Assembly: GCF_003626575.1 (NCBI RefSeq)
Contig: NZ_RBDY01000006.1
Coordinates: forward strand, 186,001 to 250,000
DNA length: 64,000 nucleotides
Direction of reading: 5' to 3'
From: Streptomyces radicis
GTDB taxonomy: Bacteria > Actinomycetota > Actinomycetes > Streptomycetales > Streptomycetaceae
Positions 8,690-17,425 of this stretch are shown piece after piece. The position numbers were made by a program, and so were the translations under genes. The stretch's first letter is position 1; each line of letters begins with the position of its first letter. The notes beneath the pieces are model-generated. The model had not been told where the DNA came from. It ran no database searches and saw only the letters and a list, made by a program, of their open reading frames with translations.

Positions 8690-8740
8690 CCGTTCGACGC
8701 GCTGAGCGCCCGTTCGACGCCAGGTGCTGCCGTTCGCCGC
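8690..8740 (+). repeat. Three 11-bp iterons at exact 20-bp spacing upstream of acs
   Basis: CCGTTCGACGC occurs at 8690-8700 and 8710-8720, and CCGTTCGCCGC at 8730-8740. The first two copies extend to an 18-bp direct repeat with one mismatch (8683-8700, 8703-8720). The 20-bp period is about two helical turns, so bound proteins would lie on one face of the DNA. The identity of the protein is unknown. Confidence 0.6.
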
Positions 8741-8741
8741 A

Positions 8742-8757
8742 ATAGGTCTGGACCAGT
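8742..8757 (+). promoter_or_regulatory. DasR-type operator (dre)-like palindrome
   Basis: ATAGGTCTGGACCAGT matches 13 of 16 positions of the palindromic dre sequence ACTGGTCTAGACCAGT bound by the GntR-family N-acetylglucosamine regulator DasR. It lies ~80 bp upstream of acs. Assignment is by motif only. Confidence 0.5.
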
Positions 8758-8758
8758 C

Positions 8759-8799
8759 GTCCGGTTGCCCTTGTCAAAGGGCAACCGGACTGATGAGGT
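8759..8799 (+). promoter_or_regulatory. acs promoter overlapped by a perfect 14-bp-arm palindrome
   Basis: GTCCGGTTGCCCTT (8759-8772) and AAGGGCAACCGGAC (8779-8792 region, ending 8792) are perfect inverted repeats around GTCA. TTGTCA (8771-8776), 17 nt, TGAGGT (8794-8799) forms a plausible vegetative promoter ~40 nt before the acs start. The palindrome covers the -35 box and spacer, as an operator would; it could alternatively act as a terminator hairpin for the upstream gene. Confidence 0.55.
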
Positions 8800-8838
8800 G
8801 GGCCGCGTGGGACACAGCTGACGCCGCGAGGAGATGCC

Positions 8839-10800
8839 GTGAGTAACGAAAGCCTGGCCAATCTCATGACGGAGACACGGAGGTTCGCGCCTCCGGCGGA
8901 GGTGGCCGCTGACGCCAATATCACCGCCGCCGCCTACGAGGCCGCCGCCACCGATCGGCTGGGCTTCTGGGCCGAGCAGGCACGTCGGCTCAGCTGGGCG
9001 ACCCCGCCGACCGAGACGCTGGACTGGTCGAACCCCCCGTTCGCCAAGTGGTTCGCCGACGGCCGGTTGAACGTCTCGTACAACTGCGTGGACCGGCATG
9101 TCGAGGCGGGCCACGGGGACCGGGTCGCCATCCACTTCGAGGGGGAGCCGGGCGACTCACGGTCCCTCACCTACGCCGAGTTGCAGCGCGACGTCTCGCG
9201 GGCCGCGCACGCGCTCACGGAGCTGGGCGTCAAGGCCGGGGACCGCGTCGCGATCTACATGCCGATGATCCCCGAGACGGTGATCGCGATGCTGGCGTGC
9301 GCCCGCGTCGGTGCCCCGCACTCGGTGGTGTTCGGGGCGTTCTCCGCCGACGCGCTGGCCACCCGCATCGAGGACGCGGACGCCCGCGTCGTCATCACCG
9401 CCGACGGCGGATACCGCAGGGGCGCGCCCTCCGCGCTCAAGCCCGCGGTCGACGAGGCGCTGACCCGCCCCGGCGCGGCCAACGTCCGCTCCGTGCTGGT
9501 CGTGCGCCGCACCGGGCAGGACATCCCCTGGACCGAGGGCCGCGACGTGTGGTGGCACGAGCTGACCGAGCGTCAGCCGAGCGAGCACACGCCGGAGGCG
9601 TTCGAGGCGGAGCACCCGCTGTTCATCCTCTACACCTCGGGGACCACCGGGAAGCCCAAGGGGATCCTGCACACGTCGGGCGGCTACCTCACGCAGGTCT
9701 CGTTCACCCACCACGCCGTCTTCGACCTCAAGCCGGAGACCGACGTCTTCTGGTGCACCGCGGACGTCGGCTGGGTGACCGGGCACTCGTACATCGTGTA
9801 CGGCCCCCTGTCGAACGGCGCGACCGAGGTGCTCTACGAGGGCACCCCCAACACCCCGCACAACGGCCGCTGGTGGGAGATCGTCCAGAAGTACGGCGTG
9901 ACGCTCCTCTACACCGCGCCCACCGCGATCCGCACGTGTATGAAGTGGGGCGACGACATCCCCGCGAAGTTCAACCTCACGAGCCTCCGCGTGCTCGGCT
10001 CGGTCGGCGAGCCGATCAACCCCGAGGCGTGGATCTGGTACCGCAAGCACATCGGCGGCGACCGCACGCCCGTGGTCGACACGTGGTGGCAGACCGAGAC
10101 CGGCGGCGTCATGATCAGCCCGCTGCCCGGCGTCACCGAGGCCAAGCCGGGCGCCGCGCAGGTCCCGCTCCCGGGGATCAGCGCGACGGTCGTGGACGAC
10201 AACGGCACGGAGGTGCCGAACGGTTCGGGTGGCTATCTCACGGTGACCGAGCCGTGGCCGTCGATGCTGCGCACGATCTGGGGCGACGACCAGCGGTTCC
10301 TCGACACCTACTGGTCGCGTTTCGAGGGGAAGTACTTCGCGGGCGACGGCGCCAAGAAGGACGCCGACGGCGACATCTGGCTGCTGGGCCGCGTGGACGA
10401 CGTGATGCTGGTCTCCGGGCACAACATCTCGACGACCGAGGTAGAGTCGGCCCTGGTCTCGCACCCGAAGATCGCCGAGGCCGCGGTCGTCGGCGCGACC
10501 GACCCGCAGACGACGCAGTCGATCTGCGCGTTCGTCATCCTGCGCGGGGGCGCCGCCGAGGAGGAGGGCCTGATCGACGAGCTGCGGGCGCACGTCGCCA
10601 AGGAGCTGGGCCCGATCGCCAAGCCGAAGCGGATCCTGCCGGTGGACGAGCTGCCGAAGACCCGTTCGGGCAAGATCATGCGCCGCCTGCTCCGCGACGT
10701 CGCGGAGAACCGGCAGCTGGGTGACGTGACCACGCTCACCGACTCGGCGGTGATGGACCTGATCCAGGCCAAGCTGCCCACCGCGGCAAGCGAGGACTGA
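8839..10800 (+). CDS. acs: Acetyl-coenzyme A synthetase
   Basis: A 653-residue AMP-forming acetate-CoA ligase, full length for the family. It converts acetate, ATP and CoA to acetyl-CoA in the cytoplasm. Visible motifs are the P-loop-like YTSGTTGKPKG, the WWQTETGG core, the WLLGRVDDVMLVSGHNIST hinge region, and the C-terminal TRSGKIMRRLLR whose Lys612 is the catalytic and acetylation-regulated lysine. Start GTG 8839 has GAGGAG 5 nt upstream. The upstream 150 bp carry three iterons, a DasR-like site and a palindrome over the promoter, suggesting control by carbon or amino-sugar status. A strong terminator follows at 10869. Confidence 0.95.
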   Translation: MSNESLANLMTETRRFAPPAEVAADANITAAAYEAAATDRLGFWAEQARRLSWATPPTETLDWSNPPFAKWFADGRLNVSYNCVDRHVEAGHGDRVAIHFEGEPGDSRSLTYAELQRDVSRAAHALTELGVKAGDRVAIYMPMIPETVIAMLACARVGAPHSVVFGAFSADALATRIEDADARVVITADGGYRRGAPSALKPAVDEALTRPGAANVRSVLVVRRTGQDIPWTEGRDVWWHELTERQPSEHTPEAFEAEHPLFILYTSGTTGKPKGILHTSGGYLTQVSFTHHAVFDLKPETDVFWCTADVGWVTGHSYIVYGPLSNGATEVLYEGTPNTPHNGRWWEIVQKYGVTLLYTAPTAIRTCMKWGDDIPAKFNLTSLRVLGSVGEPINPEAWIWYRKHIGGDRTPVVDTWWQTETGGVMISPLPGVTEAKPGAAQVPLPGISATVVDDNGTEVPNGSGGYLTVTEPWPSMLRTIWGDDQRFLDTYWSRFEGKYFAGDGAKKDADGDIWLLGRVDDVMLVSGHNISTTEVESALVSHPKIAEAAVVGATDPQTTQSICAFVILRGGAAEEEGLIDELRAHVAKELGPIAKPKRILPVDELPKTRSGKIMRRLLRDVAENRQLGDVTTLTDSAVMDLIQAKLPTAASED

Positions 10801-10868
10801 CCCGAGGGCCCGCGACGCCGTCACACCTCGCGACGCCGTTCATCACCTCATGGCACCGTCACACCTCA

Positions 10869-10897
10869 GGGGCGCCCGGCCGACGGCCGGGCGCCCC
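10869..10897. terminator. Strong hairpin terminator after acs
   Basis: GGGGCGCCCGGCCG (10869-10882) pairs perfectly with CGGCCGGGCGCCCC (10884-10897), giving at least 13 bp with a minimal loop, 69 bp after the acs stop. Confidence 0.8.
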
Positions 10898-11025
10898 TAT
10901 ACCATGAGCTGCATCACTCCCCTGAGCGACGGTGAGGTGTCATCCACCGGCACGTCACCCCGGCACCACTACTGTCACCTGAACCAACCGCATCCGCGTC
11001 CGGGAGACGAAAGAGGGTTATCGCG

Positions 11026-11463
11026 ATGAGCGCAGCCGAAGAGGGCCGTAGCCTCGGGGAGCTGGTCGCCTCGGCCACCGCTGAGTTGTCCGCACTGATG
11101 CACGACGAGATCGCGTTGGCCAAGGCCGAGCTCCAGGCGGGGGCGAAGAAGGCCACCATCGGCGGCGCCGCGGGGGTGATCGGGATCTTCCTCGCGATCT
11201 CGGCCGTGCCGCTGCTGAGCTTCGCGCTGGCGTTCTGGCTGAACAACTGGTGGGGCATCTCCCTCGCCCTCTCCTGCACCATCGTCGGCGGCTTCTACCT
11301 GGTGGTGGCGGGCCTGCTGTTCCTGCTGGCCAAGCGGAAGTTCGGCGGGGTGTCCAAGCCGGAGCGCTCGATGCGGTCGGCCAAGGAGACGGCCGCCGTC
11401 CTGTCCAGCGTCAGGCCGCACCCCCGCCCCGTCCCCATGGACAAGGCGGGCTCGTCCACATGA
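11026..11463 (+). CDS. Phage-holin-family (DUF1469-type) membrane protein
   Basis: A 145-residue protein. The N-terminal ~45 residues form an amphipathic helix (SLGELVASATAELSALMHDEIALAKAEL), followed by two hydrophobic helices at residues ~48-70 and ~80-103, then a basic tail. This matches the actinobacterial holin superfamily III/DUF1469 profile, which in chromosomes is a generic inner-membrane protein, not a lysis gene. GAAAGAGGG precedes ATG 11026. The stop codon overlaps the next start as ATGA (11460-11463), so it is co-translated with the alpha/beta hydrolase. Confidence 0.75.
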   Translation: MSAAEEGRSLGELVASATAELSALMHDEIALAKAELQAGAKKATIGGAAGVIGIFLAISAVPLLSFALAFWLNNWWGISLALSCTIVGGFYLVVAGLLFLLAKRKFGGVSKPERSMRSAKETAAVLSSVRPHPRPVPMDKAGSST

Positions 11464-12395
11464 CCGCCGCCGACCATGCCGGCGCGCGTTCCTCGGTCAT
11501 CCTGCGGGAGGGACCGTGGACGCACCGCGACGTCGCCGCCAACGGGGCCCGTTTCCACATCGCCGAGATGGGGGACGGGCCGCTCGTGCTGCTGGTGCAC
11601 GGCTTTCCGCAGTTCTGGTGGACGTGGCGGCATCAGCTGACCGCGCTGGCCGATGCGGGGTTCAGGGCGGTCGCGATGGATCTGCGCGGCGTGGGCGGCA
11701 GCGACCGCACCCCGCGGGGGTACGACCCGGCGAACCTGGCGTTGGACATCACCGGCGTGATCCGTTCCCTCGGTGAGCCCGACGCCGCCCTGGTCGGGCA
11801 TGACCTGGGCGGCTACCTGTCGTGGACGGCGGCCGTGATGCGGCCCAAGCTGGTGCGGCGGCTCGCCGTCGCGTCCATGCCGCACCCGCGCAGCTGGCGC
11901 GCGGCGCTGCTGCGCGATCCGCGGCAGACGGCGGCCAGCGCGTACATCTGGGGCTTCCAACGGCCCTGGCTCCCCGAGCGGCACCTCGTCGCGGACGGCG
12001 CCGAGACGGTCGGGCGGCTCCTGCGCGACTGGGCAGGGCCGCGCCAGCCCGCCCCCGATGACGTGGCGGTCTACCAGCGGGCGATGACGATCCCGTCCAC
12101 CGCGCACTGCGCGATCGAGCCGTACCGCTGGCTGGTCCGCTCGATCGTGCGGCCCGACGGCATCCAGTTCAACCGACGGATGAAACGGCCGGTGCTGGTG
12201 CCCACGCTGCATCTGCACGGCTCGCTCGACCCGGTGATGCGCACCCGGAGCTCGGCGGGCTCAGGCGAGTATGTCGAGGCGCCGTACCGCTGGCGCCTGT
12301 TCGACGGCATGGGGCACTTCCCGCACGAGGAGGACCCCGTGGCGTTCAGCACCGAGCTGATCGACTGGCTCAGGGACCCCGAGCCCGACCGCTGA
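11460..12395 (+). CDS. Alpha/beta-fold hydrolase, epoxide-hydrolase-like
   Basis: A 311-residue enzyme. HGFPQFWWTWR (oxyanion-hole region), the nucleophile elbow VGHDLGG with aspartate as nucleophile, and the catalytic histidine in GHFPHEE near the C-terminus place it with epoxide hydrolases or haloalkane dehalogenases rather than serine esterases. The catalytic acid probably lies in HGSLDPV. The start overlaps the preceding holin-family stop. The substrate cannot be inferred from context. Confidence 0.8.
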   Translation: MTAADHAGARSSVILREGPWTHRDVAANGARFHIAEMGDGPLVLLVHGFPQFWWTWRHQLTALADAGFRAVAMDLRGVGGSDRTPRGYDPANLALDITGVIRSLGEPDAALVGHDLGGYLSWTAAVMRPKLVRRLAVASMPHPRSWRAALLRDPRQTAASAYIWGFQRPWLPERHLVADGAETVGRLLRDWAGPRQPAPDDVAVYQRAMTIPSTAHCAIEPYRWLVRSIVRPDGIQFNRRMKRPVLVPTLHLHGSLDPVMRTRSSAGSGEYVEAPYRWRLFDGMGHFPHEEDPVAFSTELIDWLRDPEPDR

Positions 12396-12847
12396 GGCGA
12401 CCGCGCGACCACGCGACGGCGCCCCCGGTCGGAACGCCGCCCCGACCCGTGTCGTTCGCCGACCGCATCGTGATCGACATCTCCCCGACGCGCGGCGACA
12501 TGTGCCGGACGCATAAGCCGAGCGAGTTCGCTTTGGGGAGGTTACTGACCTTGCGGGCCGGGCAGGGACGACGTATGGGCTGGACGCACGACTACCGTGA
12601 CGTGGCACGTGATCGAAGCGGCAATGGAGCCGCCGCCCAGGCGCAGAGCGCCGTGCGGCGGCTCCAGGGCGGCCCCATGCCGGATCCGCATATCGGCTTT
12701 CCGGATATCCTCCGCCGCCGCGCGCGCTGGGTGGGCGTGCGGTTGCGGCATCCTCGCGGGTAGGCATGGCTCAGGCCGCGTTCTCTCTCCTCCGGCGCCG
12801 CACGGCGCACCTCGGAGCCTCGGAACGCACCTCACCCGGAACGCACC
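12396..12847. other. 452-bp stretch without a supported gene
   Basis: This gap lies between convergent transcription units. I see no reading frame with a ribosome site and convincing composition. A 104-codon frame exists at 12449-12763 but lacks recognisable features. Confidence 0.4.
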
Positions 12848-14047
12848 TCACATCGCGCAGGTCCGGCTGTCGACGGGCTCGTCGGCGGCTCGGCCCCGCG
12901 TGGCCGACTCGCGCACCTCGTCGGCGGTCAGGGCGTAGCCGGTGCGGTCGTCGTCGAGCGACTTGGCGAAGACCACGCCGTACACCCGGCCTTCGGGGGT
13001 GAGCAGCGGGCCTCCGGAGTTCCCCGGGCGGACCGTCGCGCGCAGGGAGTAGACGTCGCGGCTCACCGTGCCGCGCCGGTAGATGTCGGGGCCTTCGGCC
13101 TGGAAGCGCTCCCTGACGCGCGCCGAACGGGCGTCGAACGGGCCGCTCTCGGGGAAGCCCGCCACGATCGCGCCGTCGCCCGTGATCGCGTCGCCCCTGC
13201 TGAACCGCAGCGGCTCCGCGCCGAGATGGGGCACGTCGAGGACGGCGATGTCGCGCTCCCAGTCGTAGAGGACGACGCGCGCGGTGTAGAGGCGGCCGCG
13301 GCCGCCGACCTGCACGGTGGGCTCGTTGACGCCGCCGACGACATGGGCGTTGGTCATCACGCGCTCCTCGGCGAAGACGAAGCCGCTGCCCTCCAGGATC
13401 TTGCCGCAGTCGGTCGCGGTGCCGACGACCTTGACGACGGACCGCCTCGCCCGGTCGACGGCGCGGCTCTCGGCCAACTCGGGGTCGGGGGCCGGGACAT
13501 CGGTGAACGGCTCGGTGGCGAACGGGGAGAAGACCTGTGGGAAGCCGTTCTGCGCCAGGATCGAGCTGAAGTCGTCGAACCATGTGTCGGCCTCCTCGGG
13601 CACGACGCGCGAGACGCCGAACAGCACGCGGGAGTCCCTGACCTCCCGGCCCACCGTGCCGAGCGTGGTCATCGCGAGCGCCGAGCCGAGCAGCCACGCG
13701 ACCAGCAGCATGGCCACGACGTTGACCAGCGCGCCGCCGGTCGCGTCGAGCGCGCGGGCGGGGGACCACGTGATGTACCGCCGCAGGCGGTTCCCGAGGT
13801 GGGTCGTGACGGCCTGGCCGATCGTGGCGGACAGGATGACGATCGCGACCGCCGCGATGATCCCCGTTTCACCGGGCTCGGAGCCGCCGCCGAGCCTCCG
13901 CCACGCCATCGGCAGCAGCTGGACCGCGATCAGCCCGCCGCAGATCAGGCCCGTGACGGAGAGGACTCCCACGACGAACCCCTGCCGGTAGCCCACCAGG
14001 GCGAACCACACGGCGGCGAGGAGGAGCAGGACGTCGAGGGCGTTCAT
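12848..14047 (-). CDS. marP: MarP-type membrane serine protease (CvpA + trypsin-like domains)
   Basis: A 399-residue protein with four hydrophobic helices in a CvpA/colicin V-production-like region (residues 1-125) and a periplasmic trypsin-like domain. The catalytic triad is visible as TNAHVV (His235), RDIAVLDV (Asp266) and RPGNSGGPLL (Ser344). Cys214 and Cys397 match the pair that forms the activity-linked disulfide in mycobacterial MarP (Rv3671c), where the enzyme supports acid and oxidative stress resistance. It is the last gene of the minus-strand operon nth-NUDIX-marP, starting 13 nt after the NUDIX stop. This gene order is conserved in actinobacteria. Confidence 0.9.
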   Translation of the reverse strand: MNALDVLLLLAAVWFALVGYRQGFVVGVLSVTGLICGGLIAVQLLPMAWRRLGGGSEPGETGIIAAVAIVILSATIGQAVTTHLGNRLRRYITWSPARALDATGGALVNVVAMLLVAWLLGSALAMTTLGTVGREVRDSRVLFGVSRVVPEEADTWFDDFSSILAQNGFPQVFSPFATEPFTDVPAPDPELAESRAVDRARRSVVKVVGTATDCGKILEGSGFVFAEERVMTNAHVVGGVNEPTVQVGGRGRLYTARVVLYDWERDIAVLDVPHLGAEPLRFSRGDAITGDGAIVAGFPESGPFDARSARVRERFQAEGPDIYRRGTVSRDVYSLRATVRPGNSGGPLLTPEGRVYGVVFAKSLDDDRTGYALTADEVRESATRGRAADEPVDSRTCAM

Positions 14048-14060
14048 GCACGCTACGGTC

Positions 14061-14747
14061 TCACGCTCTGTGGTCGAGCGGGATCTCCCTGTCGCGGTCC
14101 CATGGCCGCTCCCACCCGGCGAAGTGCAGGATCCGGTCGATCACCCCGGCCGTGAACCCCCACACGAGCGTGCCGCTCACCTGGAAACAGGGGCCGCGAT
14201 ACCCGCTCGGGTGCATGGCGACGCCGCGCCTGCGCGGGTCGGTGAGGTCGGCGACCGGAACGGTGAAGACCCGCGCCGTCTCGGCAGGGTCGACGGGCGC
14301 CACCGGCGAAGGGGCGCTCCACCAGGCCAGCACGGGCGAGACGACGAAGTCGGTGACCGGGATGTACAGCCGCGGCAGGGTGGCGAAGACGCGCACACCC
14401 GCGGGGTCGAGCCCCGTCTCCTCCTCGGCCTCCCGCAGGGCCGCGCCCAAGGGCCCCTCGACCTCGGGATCGCCGTCCTCGGGATCCAGCGTGCCGCCGG
14501 GGAACGACGTCTGCCCCGCGTGGTTCCGCAGGCTCGAGGCGCGCTCGAGCAGGAGCAGCTCGGGGCCCCTGGTGCCCTCGCCGAAGAGCACCAGCACGGC
14601 GGCGGGCCGCCCGCCCACGGCAGGCGGCAGGAAGGCGCTGAGCTGACGGGCCTTCACCGTCGCCGCGGCCTGGGCCAGCGGCCTGAGCCACTCCGGCAGG
14701 CACGTCGGGTCGACGACGCCGATCCCCGCCCCATGGGCACTGGTCAT
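14061..14747 (-). CDS. NUDIX CoA diphosphatase-like hydrolase
   Basis: A 228-residue NUDIX enzyme. The box [12 protein letters not shown]...[13 protein letters not shown] near residues 90-120 carries the REAEEETG metal-binding core. The spacing and the preceding [11 protein letters not shown] segment are typical of coenzyme A diphosphatases (NudL/CoAse). ATG 14747 overlaps the nth stop (14744) as ATGA, so the two are translationally coupled. It likely cleaves CoA or acyl-CoA to phosphopantetheine products in the cytoplasm; substrate assignment is from family motif. Confidence 0.85.
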   Translation of the reverse strand: MTSAHGAGIGVVDPTCLPEWLRPLAQAAATVKARQLSAFLPPAVGGRPAAVLVLFGEGTRGPELLLLERASSLRNHAGQTSFPGGTLDPEDGDPEVEGPLGAALREAEEETGLDPAGVRVFATLPRLYIPVTDFVVSPVLAWWSAPSPVAPVDPAETARVFTVPVADLTDPRRRGVAMHPSGYRGPCFQVSGTLVWGFTAGVIDRILHFAGWERPWDRDREIPLDHRA

Positions 14748-15592
14748 GCGGCGTCCAGCGGCGGCGCGGGCTTGCCTGGATAGTCGGCCGGTGGATCGAG
14801 CCGCTGCCCGGGGAAGCCGCCCATCTCGTACTTCAGGAGCTTCTTCGCCCGCTCCGGGTCCGTCTCGCCCTCGCCGAACGACGGGCACAGATGCGCGATG
14901 GGGCAGGCCCCGCACGCGGGCTTACGGCTGTGGCAGATGCGGCGGCCGTGGAAGATGACGCGATGCGAGAGCATCGTCCACTCCTTCTTCGGGAAGATCT
15001 CCCCGACCTCGGCCTCGATCTTGTCCGGATCCTTCTGCTCGGTCCACCCGAAGCGGCGCGCGAGCCGCTGGAAGTGGGTGTCGACGGTGATGCCTGGCCT
15101 GCCGAACGCGTTCCCCAGGACGACGTGCGCCGTCTTGCGGCCGACCCCGGGCAGCGACACCAGGTCCTCGAGCCGCCCCGGCACCTGCCCGTCGAACCGG
15201 TCCCGCAGCGCCACCGAGATGCCGAGCAACGCCCTGGCCTTGCTGCGGAAGAAGCCCGTCGGCCGGATGATCCGCTCGAGCTCGGCCGGGTCGGCGTTCG
15301 CCATGTCCTCGGGCGTGGGATAGGCGGCGAAGAGGCGGGGGGTGGTCTGGTTCACCCGGAGGTCGGTGGTCTGGGCTGACAGGACGGTCGCGATCAGCAG
15401 CTCGAACGAGTCCCTGAAGTCGAGCTCGGGGTGCGCGTAGTAATACACCTCGGCCAGGGCTCTGTTGATCTTGCGGGCGCGCCGGACCATCCCGAGGCGG
15501 GTCTCCGGCTTCGCGCGGCCGCCGCCGCCGCCACCGCTCACCCGCCCGGCCCCGCCGCGTTCGCTCTCAGCGGAATCCTGGGTAGCGCTCAC
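14744..15592 (-). CDS. nth: Endonuclease III
   Basis: A 282-residue base-excision-repair glycosylase/AP lyase for oxidised pyrimidines. The helix-hairpin-helix is LPGVGRKTA with catalytic Lys153, and catalytic Asp171 lies in TVDTHFQRL. The C-terminal iron-sulfur loop has Cys220, 227, 230 and 236 (C-X6-C-X2-C-X5-C). GTG 15592 is chosen for GAGAGGG 9 nt upstream; ATG 15616 is an alternative. A glycine/arginine-rich N-terminal extension of ~35 residues precedes the domain. First gene of the operon with the NUDIX and marP genes, divergent from crp. Confidence 0.93.
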   Translation of the reverse strand: MSATQDSAESERGGAGRVSGGGGGGRAKPETRLGMVRRARKINRALAEVYYYAHPELDFRDSFELLIATVLSAQTTDLRVNQTTPRLFAAYPTPEDMANADPAELERIIRPTGFFRSKARALLGISVALRDRFDGQVPGRLEDLVSLPGVGRKTAHVVLGNAFGRPGITVDTHFQRLARRFGWTEQKDPDKIEAEVGEIFPKKEWTMLSHRVIFHGRRICHSRKPACGACPIAHLCPSFGEGETDPERAKKLLKYEMGGFPGQRLDPPADYPGKPAPPLDAA

Positions 15593-15765
15593 CCGTCCGG
15601 CCCTCTCATTCCTCATGTGCGGATCGCGCCCGGCTTGGTGGGCGCCATGGGGTCGTTGACCACTCGGCCAGCCTAAACGGCCCCACCGACATTCGTCCGG
15701 CCCTCGCCGAAAGCCCGCTCGAACGGGCCCCTGGCGTGTCAGCAGCTGTCCCGGTACGTCAAACT

Positions 15766-15781
15766 TGTGACTGATAGCACT
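15766..15781 (+). promoter_or_regulatory. Crp-binding-site-like sequence upstream of crp
   Basis: TGTGACTGATAGCACT has the GTG-N8-CAC core of Crp sites (compare TGTGA-N6-TCACA), matching the left half fully and the right half partly. It lies 65 bp upstream of the crp start, suggesting autoregulation. Confidence 0.4.
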
Positions 15782-15845
15782 GCCGAGGCGTCCGGCATCA
15801 TGAGGTGGGACCCTGGCCGACCCTGGCCGACAAGGAGAGGAACTC

Positions 15846-16520
15846 GTGGACGACGTTCTGCGACGCGCCCCACTCTTCGCGGCGCTCGACGACGAGCAGG
15901 CCGCTGAGCTGCGCGCTTCCATGGCCGAGGTGACCCTCGCCCGCGGGGACACCCTCTTCCACGAGGGCGATCCCGGCGACCGGCTCTACGTCGTCACCGA
16001 CGGCAAGGTCAAGCTGCACCGCACCTCCCCCGACGGCCGGGAGAACATGCTGGCCGTCCTCGGCCCCGGCGAGCTCATCGGCGAGCTGTCGCTCTTCGAC
16101 CCGGGCCCGCGCACCGCCACCGCCACGGCCGTCACCGAGGTCAGGCTGCTCGGCCTGGGCCACGGCGACCTCCAGCCCTGGCTCAGCGCCCGCCCCGAGG
16201 TCGCCGCCGCGCTCCTGCGCGCGGTCGCGCGCCGCCTGCGCCGCACCAACGACCAGATGTCCGACCTGGTCTTCTCGGACGTTCCCGGGCGCGTGGCGCG
16301 CGCCCTGCTCGACCTGTCGCGCCGCTTCGGCGTGCAGTCCGAGGAGGGCATCCACGTCGTGCACGACCTCACCCAGGAGGAGCTGGCCCAGCTGGTCGGC
16401 GCCTCCCGCGAGACGGTCAACAAGGCGCTGGCCGACTTCGCCGCCCGCGGCTGGCTGCGCCTCGAGGCGCGCGCGGTGATCCTGCTGGACATCGAACGCC
16501 TGGCGCGCCGCTCGCGGTAG
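15846..16520 (+). CDS. crp: Crp/Fnr-family cAMP receptor regulator
   Basis: A 224-residue regulator, the expected length. The cyclic-nucleotide domain holds [21 protein letters not shown] (phosphate-binding cassette, residues ~78-98). A dimerisation helix follows, and the C-terminal winged helix has [24 protein letters not shown] as recognition helix region. Streptomyces Crp controls germination, growth and many secondary-metabolite clusters. GTG 15846 follows AAGGAGAGG at good spacing. The gene is divergent from nth, as in other Streptomyces, and a Crp-like site lies in the shared promoter region. Confidence 0.93.
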   Translation: MDDVLRRAPLFAALDDEQAAELRASMAEVTLARGDTLFHEGDPGDRLYVVTDGKVKLHRTSPDGRENMLAVLGPGELIGELSLFDPGPRTATATAVTEVRLLGLGHGDLQPWLSARPEVAAALLRAVARRLRRTNDQMSDLVFSDVPGRVARALLDLSRRFGVQSEEGIHVVHDLTQEELAQLVGASRETVNKALADFAARGWLRLEARAVILLDIERLARRSR

Positions 16521-16559
16521 GTCGCGAGCGGATCGCGTCGGGTCGCGTCGAGTCGGTGG

Positions 16560-16608
16560 CGTTCAGGACCGTTCAGGATCGTTCGGATCAGGGCCGTTCA
16601 GATCAGGC
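16560..16608. repeat. Short degenerate tandem repeats between crp and the MBL gene
   Basis: The core GTTCAG(G)A(T/C)C recurs about four times (for example GTTCAGGAC, GTTCAGGATC, GTTCGGATCAGG, GTTCAGATCAGG). The array overlaps the 3' end of the minus-strand gene and may result from slippage. Confidence 0.45.
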
Positions 16609-17425
16609 CATGTTCGCGTAGGTAGTCGAGCTGCGCCCGCACGGACAGCTCGGCCGCCGGCCACACGGACCGGTCCACGTCCGCGTACACGTGGGCGACG
16701 ATCTCGGCGGCGGTGCGGTAGCCGTTCTCCACGGCCGTCTCCACCTGCGCGAGCCGCCGCGCCCGGTGCACCAGGTAGTGGTCGAGCGCGCCCTGCGCGT
16801 CGCGCAGCACGGGCCCGTGGCCCGGCAGCACCGTGCTGACGCCATCGTCCACGGTGAGGGAGCGCAGCCTGCGCAGCGAGTCCAGGTAGTCGCCCAGCCT
16901 CCCGTCCGGGTGCGCGACCACGGTCGTGCCGCGGCCGAGCACGGTGTCGCCGGTCAGCACCGCGGCGTCCGCGGGCAGCTGGAACGACAGCGAGTCCCCC
17001 GTGTGCCCCGGCGTCGCCACGACGCGCAGCTCGAGCCCGCCCGCGGTGACCACGTCGCCCTCGCCGAGCCCCTCGTCCCCCAGCCGCAGCCGCGGGTCGA
17101 GCGCGCGCACCGGCGCGCGGGTCAGCTCGGCGAAACGCGCCGCGCCCTCCGCGTGGTCCGGGTGCCCGTGCGTCAGCAGGACCTGGGCGACGCGCTGCCC
17201 GGCTCCCTCGACGGCGTCGATCACCCGGCGCAGATGCCCCTCGTCCTCGGGCCCTGGGTCGACGACCACGGCCTCGGTGGCGCCGGGCTCGGCCAGGATC
17301 CAGGTGTTGGTGCCGTCCAGCGTCATGGGCGAGGGGTTGGGCGCGAGAACGAGCGCCGCCCGTTCGGTGACCCGCCCCTCGCGCACGCCCGGCAGCGGTT
17401 GGCCCGGCAGTGGCGCGTCGCTCAT
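16598..17425 (-). CDS. MBL-fold metallo-hydrolase (LACTB2-like)
   Basis: A 275-residue metallo-beta-lactamase-fold hydrolase. The zinc motif is THGHPDHAEG near residue 85, with further ligands in TPGHTGDSL, TGDTVLG and LPGHGPV. The C-terminal winged-helix-like tail (HYLVHRARRLAQVETAV...) matches the LACTB2/BLACT branch, which includes RNA endonucleases. ATG 17425 overlaps the upstream NUDIX stop as ATGA. Substrate unknown. Confidence 0.85.
   Translation of the reverse strand: MSDAPLPGQPLPGVREGRVTERAALVLAPNPSPMTLDGTNTWILAEPGATEAVVVDPGPEDEGHLRRVIDAVEGAGQRVAQVLLTHGHPDHAEGAARFAELTRAPVRALDPRLRLGDEGLGEGDVVTAGGLELRVVATPGHTGDSLSFQLPADAAVLTGDTVLGRGTTVVAHPDGRLGDYLDSLRRLRSLTVDDGVSTVLPGHGPVLRDAQGALDHYLVHRARRLAQVETAVENGYRTAAEIVAHVYADVDRSVWPAAELSVRAQLDYLREHGLI

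Noticed and set aside
11026..11463. Prophage lysis cassette suggested by the holin-family protein
   Set aside because: No endolysin or phage genes nearby; DUF1469-type proteins are ordinary chromosomal membrane proteins in actinomycetes.
12449..12763. 104-codon plus-strand frame in the gap after the alpha/beta hydrolase
   Set aside because: No ribosome site, no recognisable motif, and arginine/proline-rich composition typical of spurious frames in high-GC DNA.
16560..16608. Short GTTCAG repeats considered as a CRISPR-like array
   Set aside because: Units are ~10 bp, degenerate and without spacers, and no cas genes are present.
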